Positions 17,469-26,577 are shown, counted from the stretch's first letter. The stretch: 64,000 bases of DNA from Pseudomonas persica (GCF_900291015.1 NZ_OLKL01000051.1:162469-226468), one strand, 5' to 3'. Notes: generated by a model from the letters alone, not told the origin. Made by a program: numbers and translations.

Positions 17469-18425
17469 TTAAACGATATTATTCTGATCGCGAAAAACCA
17501 TACGATATTCACGTGGCGCCAATCCGAAATGGCGCTTGAAAGCGCGACTAAAGCTCGCTGAGTCTGAAAACCCCCATTTATAGGCAATATCAGTAACAGA
17601 TATTCCTATTGTGCCAGCGGCTGTAAGCTCCGAAGCGCAGTGCTTTAATCTGCTTGCCAGTATGTATCTGTACACAGACCCCCCACTTTCCTCGAACGAT
17701 CGGTACAGCTGACGCAGAGAAACATTGAGAACGCTAGCAATTAATGCAGGACTGAGCTCGGGAGATGCGATTGAGTTTTGGATAAAGACTTCCGCTTCCA
17801 CTCTCAATTCTGCAGCGGTTCTTCGAGTTGATTTTTTTGATGGCTGTTCGTTCTGCTTTTGGAGGGCTGAACCGAGTAGGCAAAGAATTGCAGATAGTAC
17901 TCCATGCTGTTCAAGTTCAGAAAGCTTCTGATCTTCTTCAGACAGCTGGGCCAGCAATAAACGCAATAGGCGACCGGAAGTAGAGTTCAGATCCACCATC
18001 CCTTGAAGGCTTCGACCAGGACTGATGTGCCGAGCGACCATGGGTTTCGGAAGAGAAATAGCCATGTGCTCAATCAAACCTTTCGGTTCAATTTCACATG
18101 CCCCTGTGCTGTCGAGGAGCACAATGTCTCCAGGCATCAGGTGGTAAGTGAAACCGTCGTGAATCACCCGGGCCTGGCCAATGCTCTGACTAAGGAGCAC
18201 GCATTGCTGATCATTATCTCGATCCGCTCCACGAGCACATCGCCTGACACGAGCTGCGTTGGTTCGTAACCGAGCGAATGGAAGCCCACCCCGCGTCCCG
18301 GACGCGACATCACCAACGAATTTGGCGTACTTTCGATTAACCTCTGTCTCGTATGGCCCACAAACGGCACGCACTGCAAAATTCCACTGAGACACCGAGT
18401 TTCCACATTCTTGGAGGCCAGCCAT
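17469..18425 (-). CDS. FeaR-like AraC-family activator
   Basis: A 318-residue regulator. The C-terminal AraC DNA-binding domain has two HTHs (about 215-310), including FSDSASFSRAFKRHFGLAPREYR. The N-terminal half resembles FeaR, the activator of amine oxidase and phenylacetaldehyde dehydrogenase, with YHLMPGDIVLLDSTGACEIE as in that group's cupin-like domain. No amine oxidase is present, so the likely target is the aldehyde dehydrogenase at 9370 or the permease operon. HpaA, the usual AraC regulator of hpaBC, is the alternative. GAGG ends 7 bases before the ATG at 18425. Confidence 0.78.
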   Translation of the reverse strand: MAGLQECGNSVSQWNFAVRAVCGPYETEVNRKYAKFVGDVASGTRGGLPFARLRTNAARVRRCARGADRDNDQQCVLLSQSIGQARVIHDGFTYHLMPGDIVLLDSTGACEIEPKGLIEHMAISLPKPMVARHISPGRSLQGMVDLNSTSGRLLRLLLAQLSEEDQKLSELEQHGVLSAILCLLGSALQKQNEQPSKKSTRRTAAELRVEAEVFIQNSIASPELSPALIASVLNVSLRQLYRSFEESGGSVYRYILASRLKHCASELTAAGTIGISVTDIAYKWGFSDSASFSRAFKRHFGLAPREYRMVFRDQNNIV

Positions 18426-18484
18426 CACGACACCTCGTTGTTGAACACATGAAATACTTGTGCAAACGCCTGAAATAGATATAT

Positions 18485-18509
18485 AAAAAAAGCGCCCCTA
18501 AGGGGCGCT
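18485..18509 (-). terminator. Intrinsic terminator of the aminotransferase operon
   Basis: Minus strand AGCGCCCC-TTA-GGGGCGCT followed by a run of T (the A-run at 18485-18490 on plus). It lies 25 bases after the aminotransferase stop and separates that operon from the AraC gene. Confidence 0.9.
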
Positions 18510-18534
18510 AAGAGGTAACTTCCTAACGAAGACC

Positions 18535-19725
18535 TTATGACTCTGCAGCAATCGCAGTAGCTACTTTGGATACGTTGAACTCATTGAGACCAGCGATGCA
18601 GATCCGACCATTGCGAATGAAGTAGATGCCATGCTTGTCACGGATTCTGTCAACAGCTTCTGCGCTCAAGCCACTGAAGCTAAACATTCCTTTCTGAGTG
18701 ACGAGATACTCAACGTCGGCCTCCGGACGGATCGTTTTGATCTGGTCATACAGGGCATGCCGCATGGTCACCATGCGCTCACGCATCGACTCCAACTCAG
18801 CTCGCCACTCAGCCCGAAGGTCGGAGTTCGACAGAATAATGCTCACCAATTCCGCGCCAAAGCGAGGGGGATTGGAGTAGTTAGTACGGACGGTACCTTT
18901 CAGTTGACCGCCTGTCCGCTCCGCGATTTCTGATGACTCACAAATGATGGACAACGAGCCGACGCGCTCACCATACAGAGAAAAGACTTTCGAGAATGAG
19001 TTGCTGATCAGTCCCGTGATGCCAGAATCTGCAAGAGCTCGAATGCCATAACTATCCTCATCCAAACCATCCCCCATCCCCAGATACGCAGCATCAAGGA
19101 ATGGAATCAGAGATTTACTGGAGAAGAGCTCAATCAAGGTGTCCCACTGCGAAGGCGTCAGATCCAAACCGGTCGGGTTATGACAGCACGCATGCAAGAG
19201 AACGATAGTGTTTTCTGGAAGAGACTTAAATGTCTCCAACATACCTTTGAAGTTGACTGATCGCCCACCATCTTTCAGGTACGAGTATCGGTGCACATCG
19301 AAACCTGCACCTTTGAAGATAGCGTGATGGTTGTCCCAGGTTGGATCGCTCACCCAGACTTGTGAGTTAGGGTAATAGCGCTTCAAAAAGTCTGCGCCTA
19401 CCCGGATCGCACCAGACCCACCCACGGTTTGGATTGTGGCAATCCGTGCGCCGTGGGAGCTATTCGCTTCACCGAACAGATATTCCTGTACCTGGGTACG
19501 GAAAGAGGGCAGCCCATCCATAGGAAGGTAGAGGTTTGGCTCCTCAACACGGCCATCCAGTATCTCTTTGGCTTTTTTCACGGACGTCAGCACGGGTACA
19601 TTGCCGTTTTCGTCGTAGTAGAAGCCGATGCTGAGATTCACTTTTTCAGCTCGTGGATCTTTATGGAAATCATCCATCAGCGAGAGAATCGGGTCGCCCG
19701 GATAAAGCTCTACTTGTTCAAGCAT
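18535..19725 (-). CDS. Aromatic amino acid / aspartate aminotransferase (TyrB-like)
   Basis: A 396-residue fold-type I PLP aminotransferase of class Ia. Markers are NLSIGFYYDENGN at the start, HNPTGLDLTPSQW (about 160-175), FLDAAYLGMGDG and the PLP lysine in SNSFSKVFSLYGERVG (about residue 245). It would convert an aromatic amino acid plus 2-oxoglutarate into the arylpyruvate. It is the last gene of the permease-ThDP enzyme-aminotransferase operon, just before a strong terminator. An AAGG site lies 9 bases before the ATG. DOPA or tyrosine preference is inferred from the hpa context. Confidence 0.83.
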   Translation of the reverse strand: MLEQVELYPGDPILSLMDDFHKDPRAEKVNLSIGFYYDENGNVPVLTSVKKAKEILDGRVEEPNLYLPMDGLPSFRTQVQEYLFGEANSSHGARIATIQTVGGSGAIRVGADFLKRYYPNSQVWVSDPTWDNHHAIFKGAGFDVHRYSYLKDGGRSVNFKGMLETFKSLPENTIVLLHACCHNPTGLDLTPSQWDTLIELFSSKSLIPFLDAAYLGMGDGLDEDSYGIRALADSGITGLISNSFSKVFSLYGERVGSLSIICESSEIAERTGGQLKGTVRTNYSNPPRFGAELVSIILSNSDLRAEWRAELESMRERMVTMRHALYDQIKTIRPEADVEYLVTQKGMFSFSGLSAEAVDRIRDKHGIYFIRNGRICIAGLNEFNVSKVATAIAAES

Positions 19726-19743
19726 TTTAAGTTACCTTTGGAT

Positions 19744-21387
19744 TCAGTTGAAAGTCGGGTGCAAGAAAGTCCAAGGGCTGGTATCCCCACCACGAGGAAC
19801 CACGACTTCAATCAGAATCGGCTTATCAGCAGCGAAAGCTTTTTCCAGGACGGGACGAAGCTGGGCCGGGGTATTGACCCGGTGGGCTTCTACGCCGAAG
19901 GATTCAGCGAATTTCACGAAGTCCGGGTTGACCAACTCGGAGCCGAGCAGACGGCCACCGAAGCTCTCCTGCTGATCCCGATACACGTTCCCATAAGCAC
20001 TGTTGTTGAAAACGATGGTGACCAAGTTCAGCTTGTACTGAACAGCGGTAGCAAGCTCTTGGGCAGCAAACATGAATCCGCCATCACCGCAGATCGAGAC
20101 CACTGCTTTGTCTGGATGAGCCGCTTTCACACCAAGTGCAGTTGGGAAACCGAAGCCCAGGGTGCCTTGGTGACCCGATGTGACGAGGGTGCGAGGCTTG
20201 TATACCGGGAAGCCGAAAATCGAAGTGAAACCAACCTGCGAGATTTCTTCGATGAAGAAGCCATCACGTGGCAAGACATCTCGAATAACGCGCAAGTAGC
20301 TCAACTGTGGCTGTACAGACTGAATAGCCTGCTCAGCCGATGCTTTTGCCTCGGCCAGATCTGCATCTCTGTGCTTAGGCGCGCCTACTCGCAGTATGGC
20401 CTCAGCAAGCGCTTTAGAGCCTTCGCCTGCATCAGCCAACAGGTTGACCTCAGCGCTGATCCGGCGCACCTCGGCAGGATCGATGTCGATACGGATGATC
20501 TTCAACCCTTCTGGGCGATGCCTCCAACGAATGTCCAGAAGCTCAAATCGCGAGCCGATGACGATGGCCACATCGGTTTGCGGCCAAAGGCGAGAGCCGG
20601 AAGCCACAGTGAAGCCCAGGGGATGATCATCGCTTACCACACCACGACCACCACGGAAACTTACAACTGGTGCCCCCAGAACCTCTGCCAGTTGACTGAC
20701 TTCATTGCTGGCCTCAAGTGCGCCAGAGCCAACAAAAATCATTGGTGCTTTAGATTTGCTGAGAATCCCAGCCGCACGCTCTACCGCATCAGAATCGACT
20801 GGCGGGGTTGGCTTCAGCGGGAGCGGCGCTTGGGGAGCTACAGCAGCTGGTTTGGTGAAGTAGTCCCAAGATGCTTGAAGAGACACGACGCCTGGCCGGC
20901 CCGAGCACATCTCCTGAAACGCTCGGGCAACATGCCAGGATGTATCAGCTGGTTGCTCGATGTGAGCAGCGTACTTGCCCACACTTTGTAGAATTTCCAG
21001 TTGGCGAGGGAGCTCATGCAGCTGGCCACGACCACGATCCTTGAAAGCGCTCATGACGTCGCCAGTCAAAGCCAGCACTGGCGCGTTGCAGCCATGTGCC
21101 GTAAGCATCGCAGCACTGGCGTTCAGAATGCCTGGGCCAGGCACCACAGTGAACACGCCTGGGCGGCCAGTGGAGCGAGCATAACCAAACGCCATGTAAG
21201 CGCTGGTCTGCTCGTGGCGGGCACCGAAGATACGCAGCGAGTCGGTGTTACGAGCGAGCGCATCAGTCAAACCGTAAATTTGAGCACCAGGGAGTGCAAA
21301 TACAGTATCAACACCGTGAGCCTTTAGGCCTTGGACGATAGCATCGCCGCCAGTCATGGTTACAGCTGTAGAGTTCTCAGTTTTCAT
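19744..21387 (-). CDS. ThDP-dependent enzyme, predicted arylpyruvate decarboxylase
   Basis: A 547-residue thiamine-diphosphate enzyme with the three-domain layout of acetolactate synthase and pyruvate decarboxylase relatives. The catalytic Glu lies in GARHEQTSAYMAFGYARSTG (about residue 48). The cofactor motif GDGGFMFAAQEL ends in FNN about 28 residues later. By sequence it looks closer to the acetolactate synthase-like group than to classical decarboxylases. Its place between an aromatic permease and an aromatic aminotransferase points to decarboxylation of (dihydroxy)phenylpyruvate to the arylacetaldehyde. I start at 21387, where AGGTG precedes the ATG. Activity is inference; carboligation is possible. 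Confidence 0.72.
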   Translation of the reverse strand: MKTENSTAVTMTGGDAIVQGLKAHGVDTVFALPGAQIYGLTDALARNTDSLRIFGARHEQTSAYMAFGYARSTGRPGVFTVVPGPGILNASAAMLTAHGCNAPVLALTGDVMSAFKDRGRGQLHELPRQLEILQSVGKYAAHIEQPADTSWHVARAFQEMCSGRPGVVSLQASWDYFTKPAAVAPQAPLPLKPTPPVDSDAVERAAGILSKSKAPMIFVGSGALEASNEVSQLAEVLGAPVVSFRGGRGVVSDDHPLGFTVASGSRLWPQTDVAIVIGSRFELLDIRWRHRPEGLKIIRIDIDPAEVRRISAEVNLLADAGEGSKALAEAILRVGAPKHRDADLAEAKASAEQAIQSVQPQLSYLRVIRDVLPRDGFFIEEISQVGFTSIFGFPVYKPRTLVTSGHQGTLGFGFPTALGVKAAHPDKAVVSICGDGGFMFAAQELATAVQYKLNLVTIVFNNSAYGNVYRDQQESFGGRLLGSELVNPDFVKFAESFGVEAHRVNTPAQLRPVLEKAFAADKPILIEVVVPRGGDTSPWTFLHPTFN

Positions 21388-21406
21388 TTGTATCACCTAA
21401 TGCAAT

Positions 21407-22813
21407 TTACTCAAAGCTAACTGCGCGATTCGCACCAACTTGGGTTTTTCTATAGCTGGCATAAATCACTATCAGCCAGAGAGGAATGAGCCACACCGCA
21501 ATCCGAATTGAAGGAATGAAAGCCATAAGAACGAGCAACCCTACAATGAAAGCAATGCACAGATAGTTGCTGTAAGGGTGCAGAGGGGAGTTATACGCCA
21601 GTTCCTCTCCTGCTTCGGCCTTAGCTTTCTTGAACTTCAGATGCGTATAGCTTGTGAGCAACCAATTGATGACAGTGGCCGAGACAGTCAACGACATCAG
21701 GATTTCAATAGCTCCATTTGGGGAGAAATAGTTGATTACTACGGCAATACCAGTGATAAGCGCTGTTGCAAGCAAAGCATTCACAGGCACGCGGTTACCA
21801 TTCAGTTTCAAGAATCGCTTAGGCGCTTGATTCTGCTGTGCGAGAGCGAACAACTGGCGTGCGTTGCAATACACGATGCCATTGTAGACAGACATTGCCG
21901 CAGTAAGAACTACAAGGTTGAGCAGGTTCGCCGCGAAATCGCTACCCAAAAGACTCAGGATTTTAACGAACGGGCTAGCGCTGTAGGGATCACCCGCATT
22001 ATCCAGAGAACTGACCAAGGTGTCCCAGGGGGTGAGTGCCAACAGGATAGCCAAGGCAGCAATATAGAAGATGCCAATACGGTATAGGACACGGTTGATG
22101 GCCAATGGGATGGTCTTTTTCGGCTCACGAGCTTCACCAGCAGTGAAGCCAATCATTTCCAGACCACCAAACGCGAACATAATGAATGGCAAAGCCATCA
22201 GCAATCCGCCAATCCCGTGGGGGAAGAATCCACCATGCGCCCAGAGGTTCGACACAGCAGCCTCAGGTGGAGGCGTAGGGCCAAAGAGCAGCCAGCTTCC
22301 GAAGCCAATCATGGCAACGATGGCCATAACCTTAACCAATGAGAACCAAAACTCCGTTTCGCCATAAAAGCGAACGTTTAGTAGGTTCATGGCATTGATG
22401 ATTACGAAGAAGCACGAGGCCGTGATCCAGGTGGGAACCTCTGGCCACCAGAACTGGATGAACTTACCAATTGCCGTAAGTTCCGCCATGCCGACCAGGA
22501 CATAAGCTGCGATATAGTTCCACCCAGTCAAATACCCTAAGAATCCGCCGCAGTACTTCCGAGCAAAGTAACTGAGAGAGCCAGACACAGGCTCATCCAC
22601 GAGCATTTCTCCGAGCTGCCGCATAATAAGAAATGCGATCATTCCCGCAAAAGCATATCCAATTAGCAAACTGGGGCCAGCTGACTTAATTACACCCGCG
22701 CTACCCAGAAAAAGACCGGTACCAATGGCACCGCCCAATCCGATCATTTGAATGTGACGATTCGACAGGCCGCGCACGAGCGCCTGCCCAGACTCTTGAT
22801 CTCTGCTCATCAT
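21407..22813 (-). CDS. AroP/PheP-like aromatic amino acid permease (APC superfamily)
   Basis: A 468-residue inner-membrane proton symporter with twelve predicted helices. The N-terminal GLSNRHIQMIGLGGAIGTGL is the amino-acid transporter signature, and GEAREPKKTIPLAINRV lies near residue 230. AroP, PheP and related permeases carry tryptophan, tyrosine and phenylalanine. It heads the operon with the ThDP enzyme (19 bases to the chosen start) and aminotransferase, implying that the imported amino acid is the substrate of both. Two dyads lie just upstream. Confidence 0.83.
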   Translation of the reverse strand: MMSRDQESGQALVRGLSNRHIQMIGLGGAIGTGLFLGSAGVIKSAGPSLLIGYAFAGMIAFLIMRQLGEMLVDEPVSGSLSYFARKYCGGFLGYLTGWNYIAAYVLVGMAELTAIGKFIQFWWPEVPTWITASCFFVIINAMNLLNVRFYGETEFWFSLVKVMAIVAMIGFGSWLLFGPTPPPEAAVSNLWAHGGFFPHGIGGLLMALPFIMFAFGGLEMIGFTAGEAREPKKTIPLAINRVLYRIGIFYIAALAILLALTPWDTLVSSLDNAGDPYSASPFVKILSLLGSDFAANLLNLVVLTAAMSVYNGIVYCNARQLFALAQQNQAPKRFLKLNGNRVPVNALLATALITGIAVVINYFSPNGAIEILMSLTVSATVINWLLTSYTHLKFKKAKAEAGEELAYNSPLHPYSNYLCIAFIVGLLVLMAFIPSIRIAVWLIPLWLIVIYASYRKTQVGANRAVSFE

Positions 22814-22827
22814 GTTTTTCTCAATTG

Positions 22828-22920
22828 TGATGCATCAGCCTAAAGCGTCACCAAAGTGACAGGCCAGATGTGATTTTGGCAGATTGAGGTGTAGGCTACC
22901 CATTTTGTAATTATTGGGTA
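22828..22920 (-). promoter_or_regulatory. Operator-like dyads upstream of the permease operon
   Basis: Three palindromes lie upstream of the permease start: TGATGCATCA (22828-22837), GTCAC-CAAA-GTGAC (22847-22860) and TACCCA-N12-TGGGTA (22897-22920). The last has the size of a LysR-type site. The FeaR-like half-site TTGGCAGATTGAGG is between them (about 22875). They suggest control by more than one of the four regulators encoded nearby. The rest of 22814-23014 holds no gene. Confidence 0.5.
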
Positions 22921-23014
22921 CCGTTCTTATCGAAAAGACAATAGCTCATCGATTGAGACGCAAGGTATCACCTACAGGAGCAGATGGCAGTAATCATCCC
23001 TGCATAGCAACTAT

Positions 23015-23983
23015 TCAGCTTGCAGATACATCAGGCCCGAGCAGCGATGGCGAGCGATCACCAGGGCTCAGGAAATGAGATGCACGACAATGCTGGTATA
23101 TGAAATGCCTGAACCACTGCTGCTCGGGAGATGACTGGGTTCGCGAGTGCCATACCACCCAGTATCGGAATTGGTGTTGCAGGAAAGATATTGGGCGATA
23201 GCACACCAGGCCCATCTCTGACCATTTACGGGCAATATGTTCAGGCAGAGTGAGCAATGCATCACTCTGCTGAACGACCATCAATGCAGCCGAGTAGTAT
23301 GGCACCGTCAATTTCAATGTGCGACTGTGCTGAGATTTGCGAAGGAACGCATCAATAAAGCTATCCTTGTCCCCGCCTGTTGTGATCTTGACATGAGGCC
23401 ACTTTAGATAGGCCTCTTGATCAACGGATTGAGCCAAAGAAACTGGGTGGTCAAGCCGCATACAACAAACAGCATGATCCTCCCCGATCATGCGACCGTG
23501 ATAATCCGCTGGCGTTTCGGCGACCATGCTGACCGCAAGATCAACCTCTCCATTAGCAAGCCAGTCATAATGGTTGGCTTGCCAGCTGCGGTAATCGACG
23601 CTGACCTTCGGAGCAACCACCGCGAGATCCCTCATCAGATCAGGAAGGATGTACTGCGCAACGTAGTCCGACCCTGCAATGCTGAAGCGGCGATCACATT
23701 TTTCAGGAGAAAAGTTGATGGTAGATGTCATGCCCTCCAGACGCGCCAAGATATCCTTGAGCGGCTGAATTACCTCAACGCCTCGCTCGGTTAGAACGTA
23801 CTGACGGCCCTTGCGAACCACCAATGGGTCACCCAGAGCCTCGCGAGCATGAGCTAGATACCTACTGATCGCTGGCTGGCTGGTACCCAAAATATCCGCA
23901 GCCTTGCTCAGGTTACGCACATCAAGGATCGTCACCAATGCCCTCAATTGCAGTATGGTCAGGCTACTGAAGGCAGGGTTCAT
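23015..23983 (-). CDS. LysR-family regulator of the catabolic module
   Basis: A 322-residue LysR protein. The HTH is near residues 10-45 (LSKAADILGTSQPAISRYLA), and the effector domain follows from about residue 95 with the FSIAGSDYVAQYILPDLM opening typical of the NodD/NahR-like branch. The C-terminal tail (SPGDRSPSLLGPDVSAS) extends beyond the usual fold. It follows the B3/B4 gene by three bases on the same strand, so the pair is coupled. Its neighbours are the permease operon downstream and the B3/B4-oprD divergent region upstream, either of which could be its target. Confidence 0.78.
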   Translation of the reverse strand: MNPAFSSLTILQLRALVTILDVRNLSKAADILGTSQPAISRYLAHAREALGDPLVVRKGRQYVLTERGVEVIQPLKDILARLEGMTSTINFSPEKCDRRFSIAGSDYVAQYILPDLMRDLAVVAPKVSVDYRSWQANHYDWLANGEVDLAVSMVAETPADYHGRMIGEDHAVCCMRLDHPVSLAQSVDQEAYLKWPHVKITTGGDKDSFIDAFLRKSQHSRTLKLTVPYYSAALMVVQQSDALLTLPEHIARKWSEMGLVCYRPISFLQHQFRYWVVWHSRTQSSPEQQWFRHFIYQHCRASHFLSPGDRSPSLLGPDVSAS

Positions 23984-23986
23984 CGG

Positions 23987-24706
23987 CTATCCCAGGTTAA
24001 CGTTCATCGTCGGGTTCTTTGCGTCCAGTATGGCGTATCCCACGCATTCGCCACCGCAGAATTTACCTACCAGCTGTTTCAGGTCAGCAATGGCAGCTTG
24101 CACTTCCTCCAAGCTTGTAGGAGCCAGGCCATCGATATCGAAGAAAACACAATTCGTCTCAGGAAGCGTCCTAGTGTCAGCTGCCTGTCGCCACGTCCAC
24201 CTACGAGTCAATACGCGCCCACCTGAGGCCAACACCACTTCCCCAGGTGTCATGAACTCTGGATCTTTATCTGGCTCTGCCAGGAAGGTGTCTGAGGTTT
24301 TGGCTTTACGCAGCTCGATCTCATGGGATCCTGCTGAGATGGGGTGAACTCCCGCAGGCAGCACATATCGCAGGGACAGAAGGTTGCCGATATCCACCAG
24401 AGCGTTGATATCGGGCAGGGAGTCCGGCTTTAGAACGCGCCTGCTCAGGGCCTCGATCGAGCTCCTGTGCTCCGACGGCTTCGCACCAAATTTGCGATAA
24501 GCATCTCGCCAGGCGGCAATCTGTGGGAATTCCGCAGGGTTGCCTTGGATCCGCTCGCGCAGCGCTCCCTCACTCGCGCGAAGCTCCTGCGTGATCTCAG
24601 CATGGAGCGCAGCGTTATCTAGCTCTCTAAATACAACGACCCCTCGAACGTAGTCAGGGTAGTCAGAAAAAATTTCGGGCTTGATCGTATAAGAGAACGC
24701 TGTCAC
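23987..24706 (-). CDS. Freestanding B3/B4 (PheRS beta editing-domain-like) protein
   Basis: A 239-residue protein of the B3/B4 tRNA-binding domain family, the fold that in phenylalanyl-tRNA synthetase beta hydrolyses Tyr-tRNA(Phe). Supporting segments are the YRKFGAKPSEHRSSIEALSR region (about 90-110) and the following LPDINALVDIGNLLSLRYVLP; freestanding members share both. A GTG start follows AAGGA by 7 bases. It forms a two-gene operon with the LysR regulator and is divergent from oprD. Trans-editing of tRNA mischarged with the imported amino acid is a reasonable inference here. The domain could instead bind a small ligand. Confidence 0.8.
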   Translation of the reverse strand: MTAFSYTIKPEIFSDYPDYVRGVVVFRELDNAALHAEITQELRASEGALRERIQGNPAEFPQIAAWRDAYRKFGAKPSEHRSSIEALSRRVLKPDSLPDINALVDIGNLLSLRYVLPAGVHPISAGSHEIELRKAKTSDTFLAEPDKDPEFMTPGEVVLASGGRVLTRRWTWRQAADTRTLPETNCVFFDIDGLAPTSLEEVQAAIADLKQLVGKFCGGECVGYAILDAKNPTMNVNLG

Positions 24707-24792
24707 TGGCGGTTCCTTTCCTTAAAGGTGATTTCGCCTTGGACTATATCATCCCCCTTAGCAGCATCTTCTATACAGAATTCGAAATCCAA

Positions 24793-24811
24793 CTATTCAC
24801 ATTCCGAATAG
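24793..24811. promoter_or_regulatory. CTATTC/GAATAG dyad in the B3/B4-oprD divergent region
   Basis: CTATTC-N7-GAATAG, a 19-bp inverted repeat, with related ATTCGAA/TATTCGAATCC elements at about 24779-24785 and 24857-24866. It lies upstream of the B3/B4-lysR operon (minus) and oprD (plus), and the shape fits a LysR box. The remaining 24707-25166 is AT-rich and has no gene I can support. Confidence 0.45.
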
Positions 24812-25166
24812 CTAGCAAGGACTCAAGGCCTCATCCTTGATGATTCGCCTGAGCCTATTCGAATCCTGAAGCCCAAGTATTCAGAAATCAGATATTAGAA
24901 TCGGGAAAGCTTTGATAGCTTCGACAAATCAAAAATGCCAGCAGTAAAGCCCTCGGCTTCACTCAAAAATAACAAAAATCCAAAGAGACCGCCCGATGCC
25001 CCTCATAGCCATATAACGATTAAAAGATAAATTGTTTACTATTCGCGCGTCCGGAGGCTACGCCCTGGATGTCGAAGAGAAGTGCAAATCTATCACCCAA
25101 TAATCGCAACAGGGACAATTAGCCCTTGCGACAGCCAGCGCATCAAAAACACAACAAGGGATAATA

Positions 25167-26438
25167 ATGAAAAAAACATTGTTTATGGCAGCTCCTCTGG
25201 GAGTAGCCCTGAGCTTCAACGCATTTGCGAGCGACCAGTCTTCAGCCAACGGCTTCATGGAAGATAGCCATTTAAAAGTCCTTCTTCGAAACGCCTATAT
25301 CAATCGAGATTACAATAATCAGCGCCAAGACAAGGCAGAATGGGGCCAAGCAGTAATGGGCCAGTTCGAGTCTGGCTTTACCCAAGGGACTGTAGGGTTT
25401 GGTGCTGATGCATTCGGTTTTTATGCACTGAGACTGGATGGTGGTAAAGGTAAATCGGGCGCTGGGGGTATCGATTTCTTCAAGCAAGGTGATAGTGGCG
25501 AAGCTGCGAATGATCTATCGCGTGCAGGCGGTGCAATCAAGCTGCGGGCCTCAAATACCGTTCTTAAATATGGCGACCTAAGGCCAACACTCCCTGTTTT
25601 GAATCACGATGATGCTCGGCTATTACCAGAAACCTATACCGGCTGGATGGTGACATCGAAGGAGCTAAAGGGGCTTGAAGTCAATGCCGCACACTTAACT
25701 GCAGAGGTGCGAAAAAGTGCTGAGGGGCGTGACAGCGGCGGCCTGAAGAATATTGACTTAATTGGCGGCAGCTATGAGCTCAGCGATAACTTAAGCGCTT
25801 CTCTCTACACATCCGACGTTGAAGACCGGCTCACCAAGCACTATTTGGGCGCAGTGTATACCCTTCCGTTCGAAAATAACACTTCACTCACACTTGACTT
25901 GAACGCATACAAGTCCCGACTGGACAAGGCATACTCGGAACAACTCGGAACTGGTCGTGACAACATTATATGGAGCTTGGGCGCCACGTTTGTGTTCGGC
26001 CCTCACGCTGTTACTTTAGCCCACCAACGTAGTTCGGGGGACACGGGCTATAACTATGGCAGGTACCAGAATATTGGCGGTGTCGGAGACGGCGGCAGCA
26101 CAATCTTCCTCGCCAACTCTTACTGGTCAGACTTTAATGCGGAGGATGAGCACTCTTGGCAAGTTGCATACTCCCTCGATTTTGCTGAGTACGGTGCCCC
26201 CGGACTCTCATACAGAATTGCGTATGTTCACGGTGATAATATTCGCACCAATGATGGCGATGGTAGCGAGCGGGAAATTTTCAACCAAATTCAATACGTT
26301 GTCCAAAGCGGCCCTGCTAAAGACCTGAAACTTAAGCTGCGAGGTTCTTGGCTGCGAGTATCAAATAATGCTCGCGACTACAATGAGGACGGCAATGAAG
26401 TAAGGGCTTTTGTTGAGTACCCGATCAACATATTCTAA
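25167..26438 (+). CDS. OprD-family outer-membrane porin
   Basis: A 423-residue outer-membrane beta-barrel of the Pseudomonas OprD/Opd family of substrate-specific channels. A signal peptide (MKKTLFMAAPLGVALSFNAFA) is followed by the family start GFMEDSHLKVLLRNAYINRD, then KYGDLRPTLPVLNHDDARLLPETY typical of OprD near residue 140. It ends in an aromatic residue (PINIF), as barrels do. The mature start and length are normal. In this module it is the likely outer-membrane entry channel for the aromatic substrate. AAGGG precedes the ATG. Two terminators follow. Confidence 0.88.
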   Translation: MKKTLFMAAPLGVALSFNAFASDQSSANGFMEDSHLKVLLRNAYINRDYNNQRQDKAEWGQAVMGQFESGFTQGTVGFGADAFGFYALRLDGGKGKSGAGGIDFFKQGDSGEAANDLSRAGGAIKLRASNTVLKYGDLRPTLPVLNHDDARLLPETYTGWMVTSKELKGLEVNAAHLTAEVRKSAEGRDSGGLKNIDLIGGSYELSDNLSASLYTSDVEDRLTKHYLGAVYTLPFENNTSLTLDLNAYKSRLDKAYSEQLGTGRDNIIWSLGATFVFGPHAVTLAHQRSSGDTGYNYGRYQNIGGVGDGGSTIFLANSYWSDFNAEDEHSWQVAYSLDFAEYGAPGLSYRIAYVHGDNIRTNDGDGSEREIFNQIQYVVQSGPAKDLKLKLRGSWLRVSNNARDYNEDGNEVRAFVEYPINIF

Positions 26439-26475
26439 TCAAGCCCCTCAGATCAACACCAGACATTGCCTTATT

Positions 26476-26508
26476 GCGGTGATAGCTTAGTTAAACATCA
26501 CCGCTTTT
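26476..26508 (+). terminator. Terminator after oprD
   Basis: GCGGTGAT (26476-26483) pairs with ATCACCGC (26497-26504) across a 13-base loop, followed by TTTT. It lies 38 bases after the oprD stop. Confidence 0.8.
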
Positions 26509-26577
26509 GTTTCGCGCCATGGAGTGGCGCAGTGAAATTCGATGACTTTTATTCTCCCCTGTTACGCGCGCTCCTTT

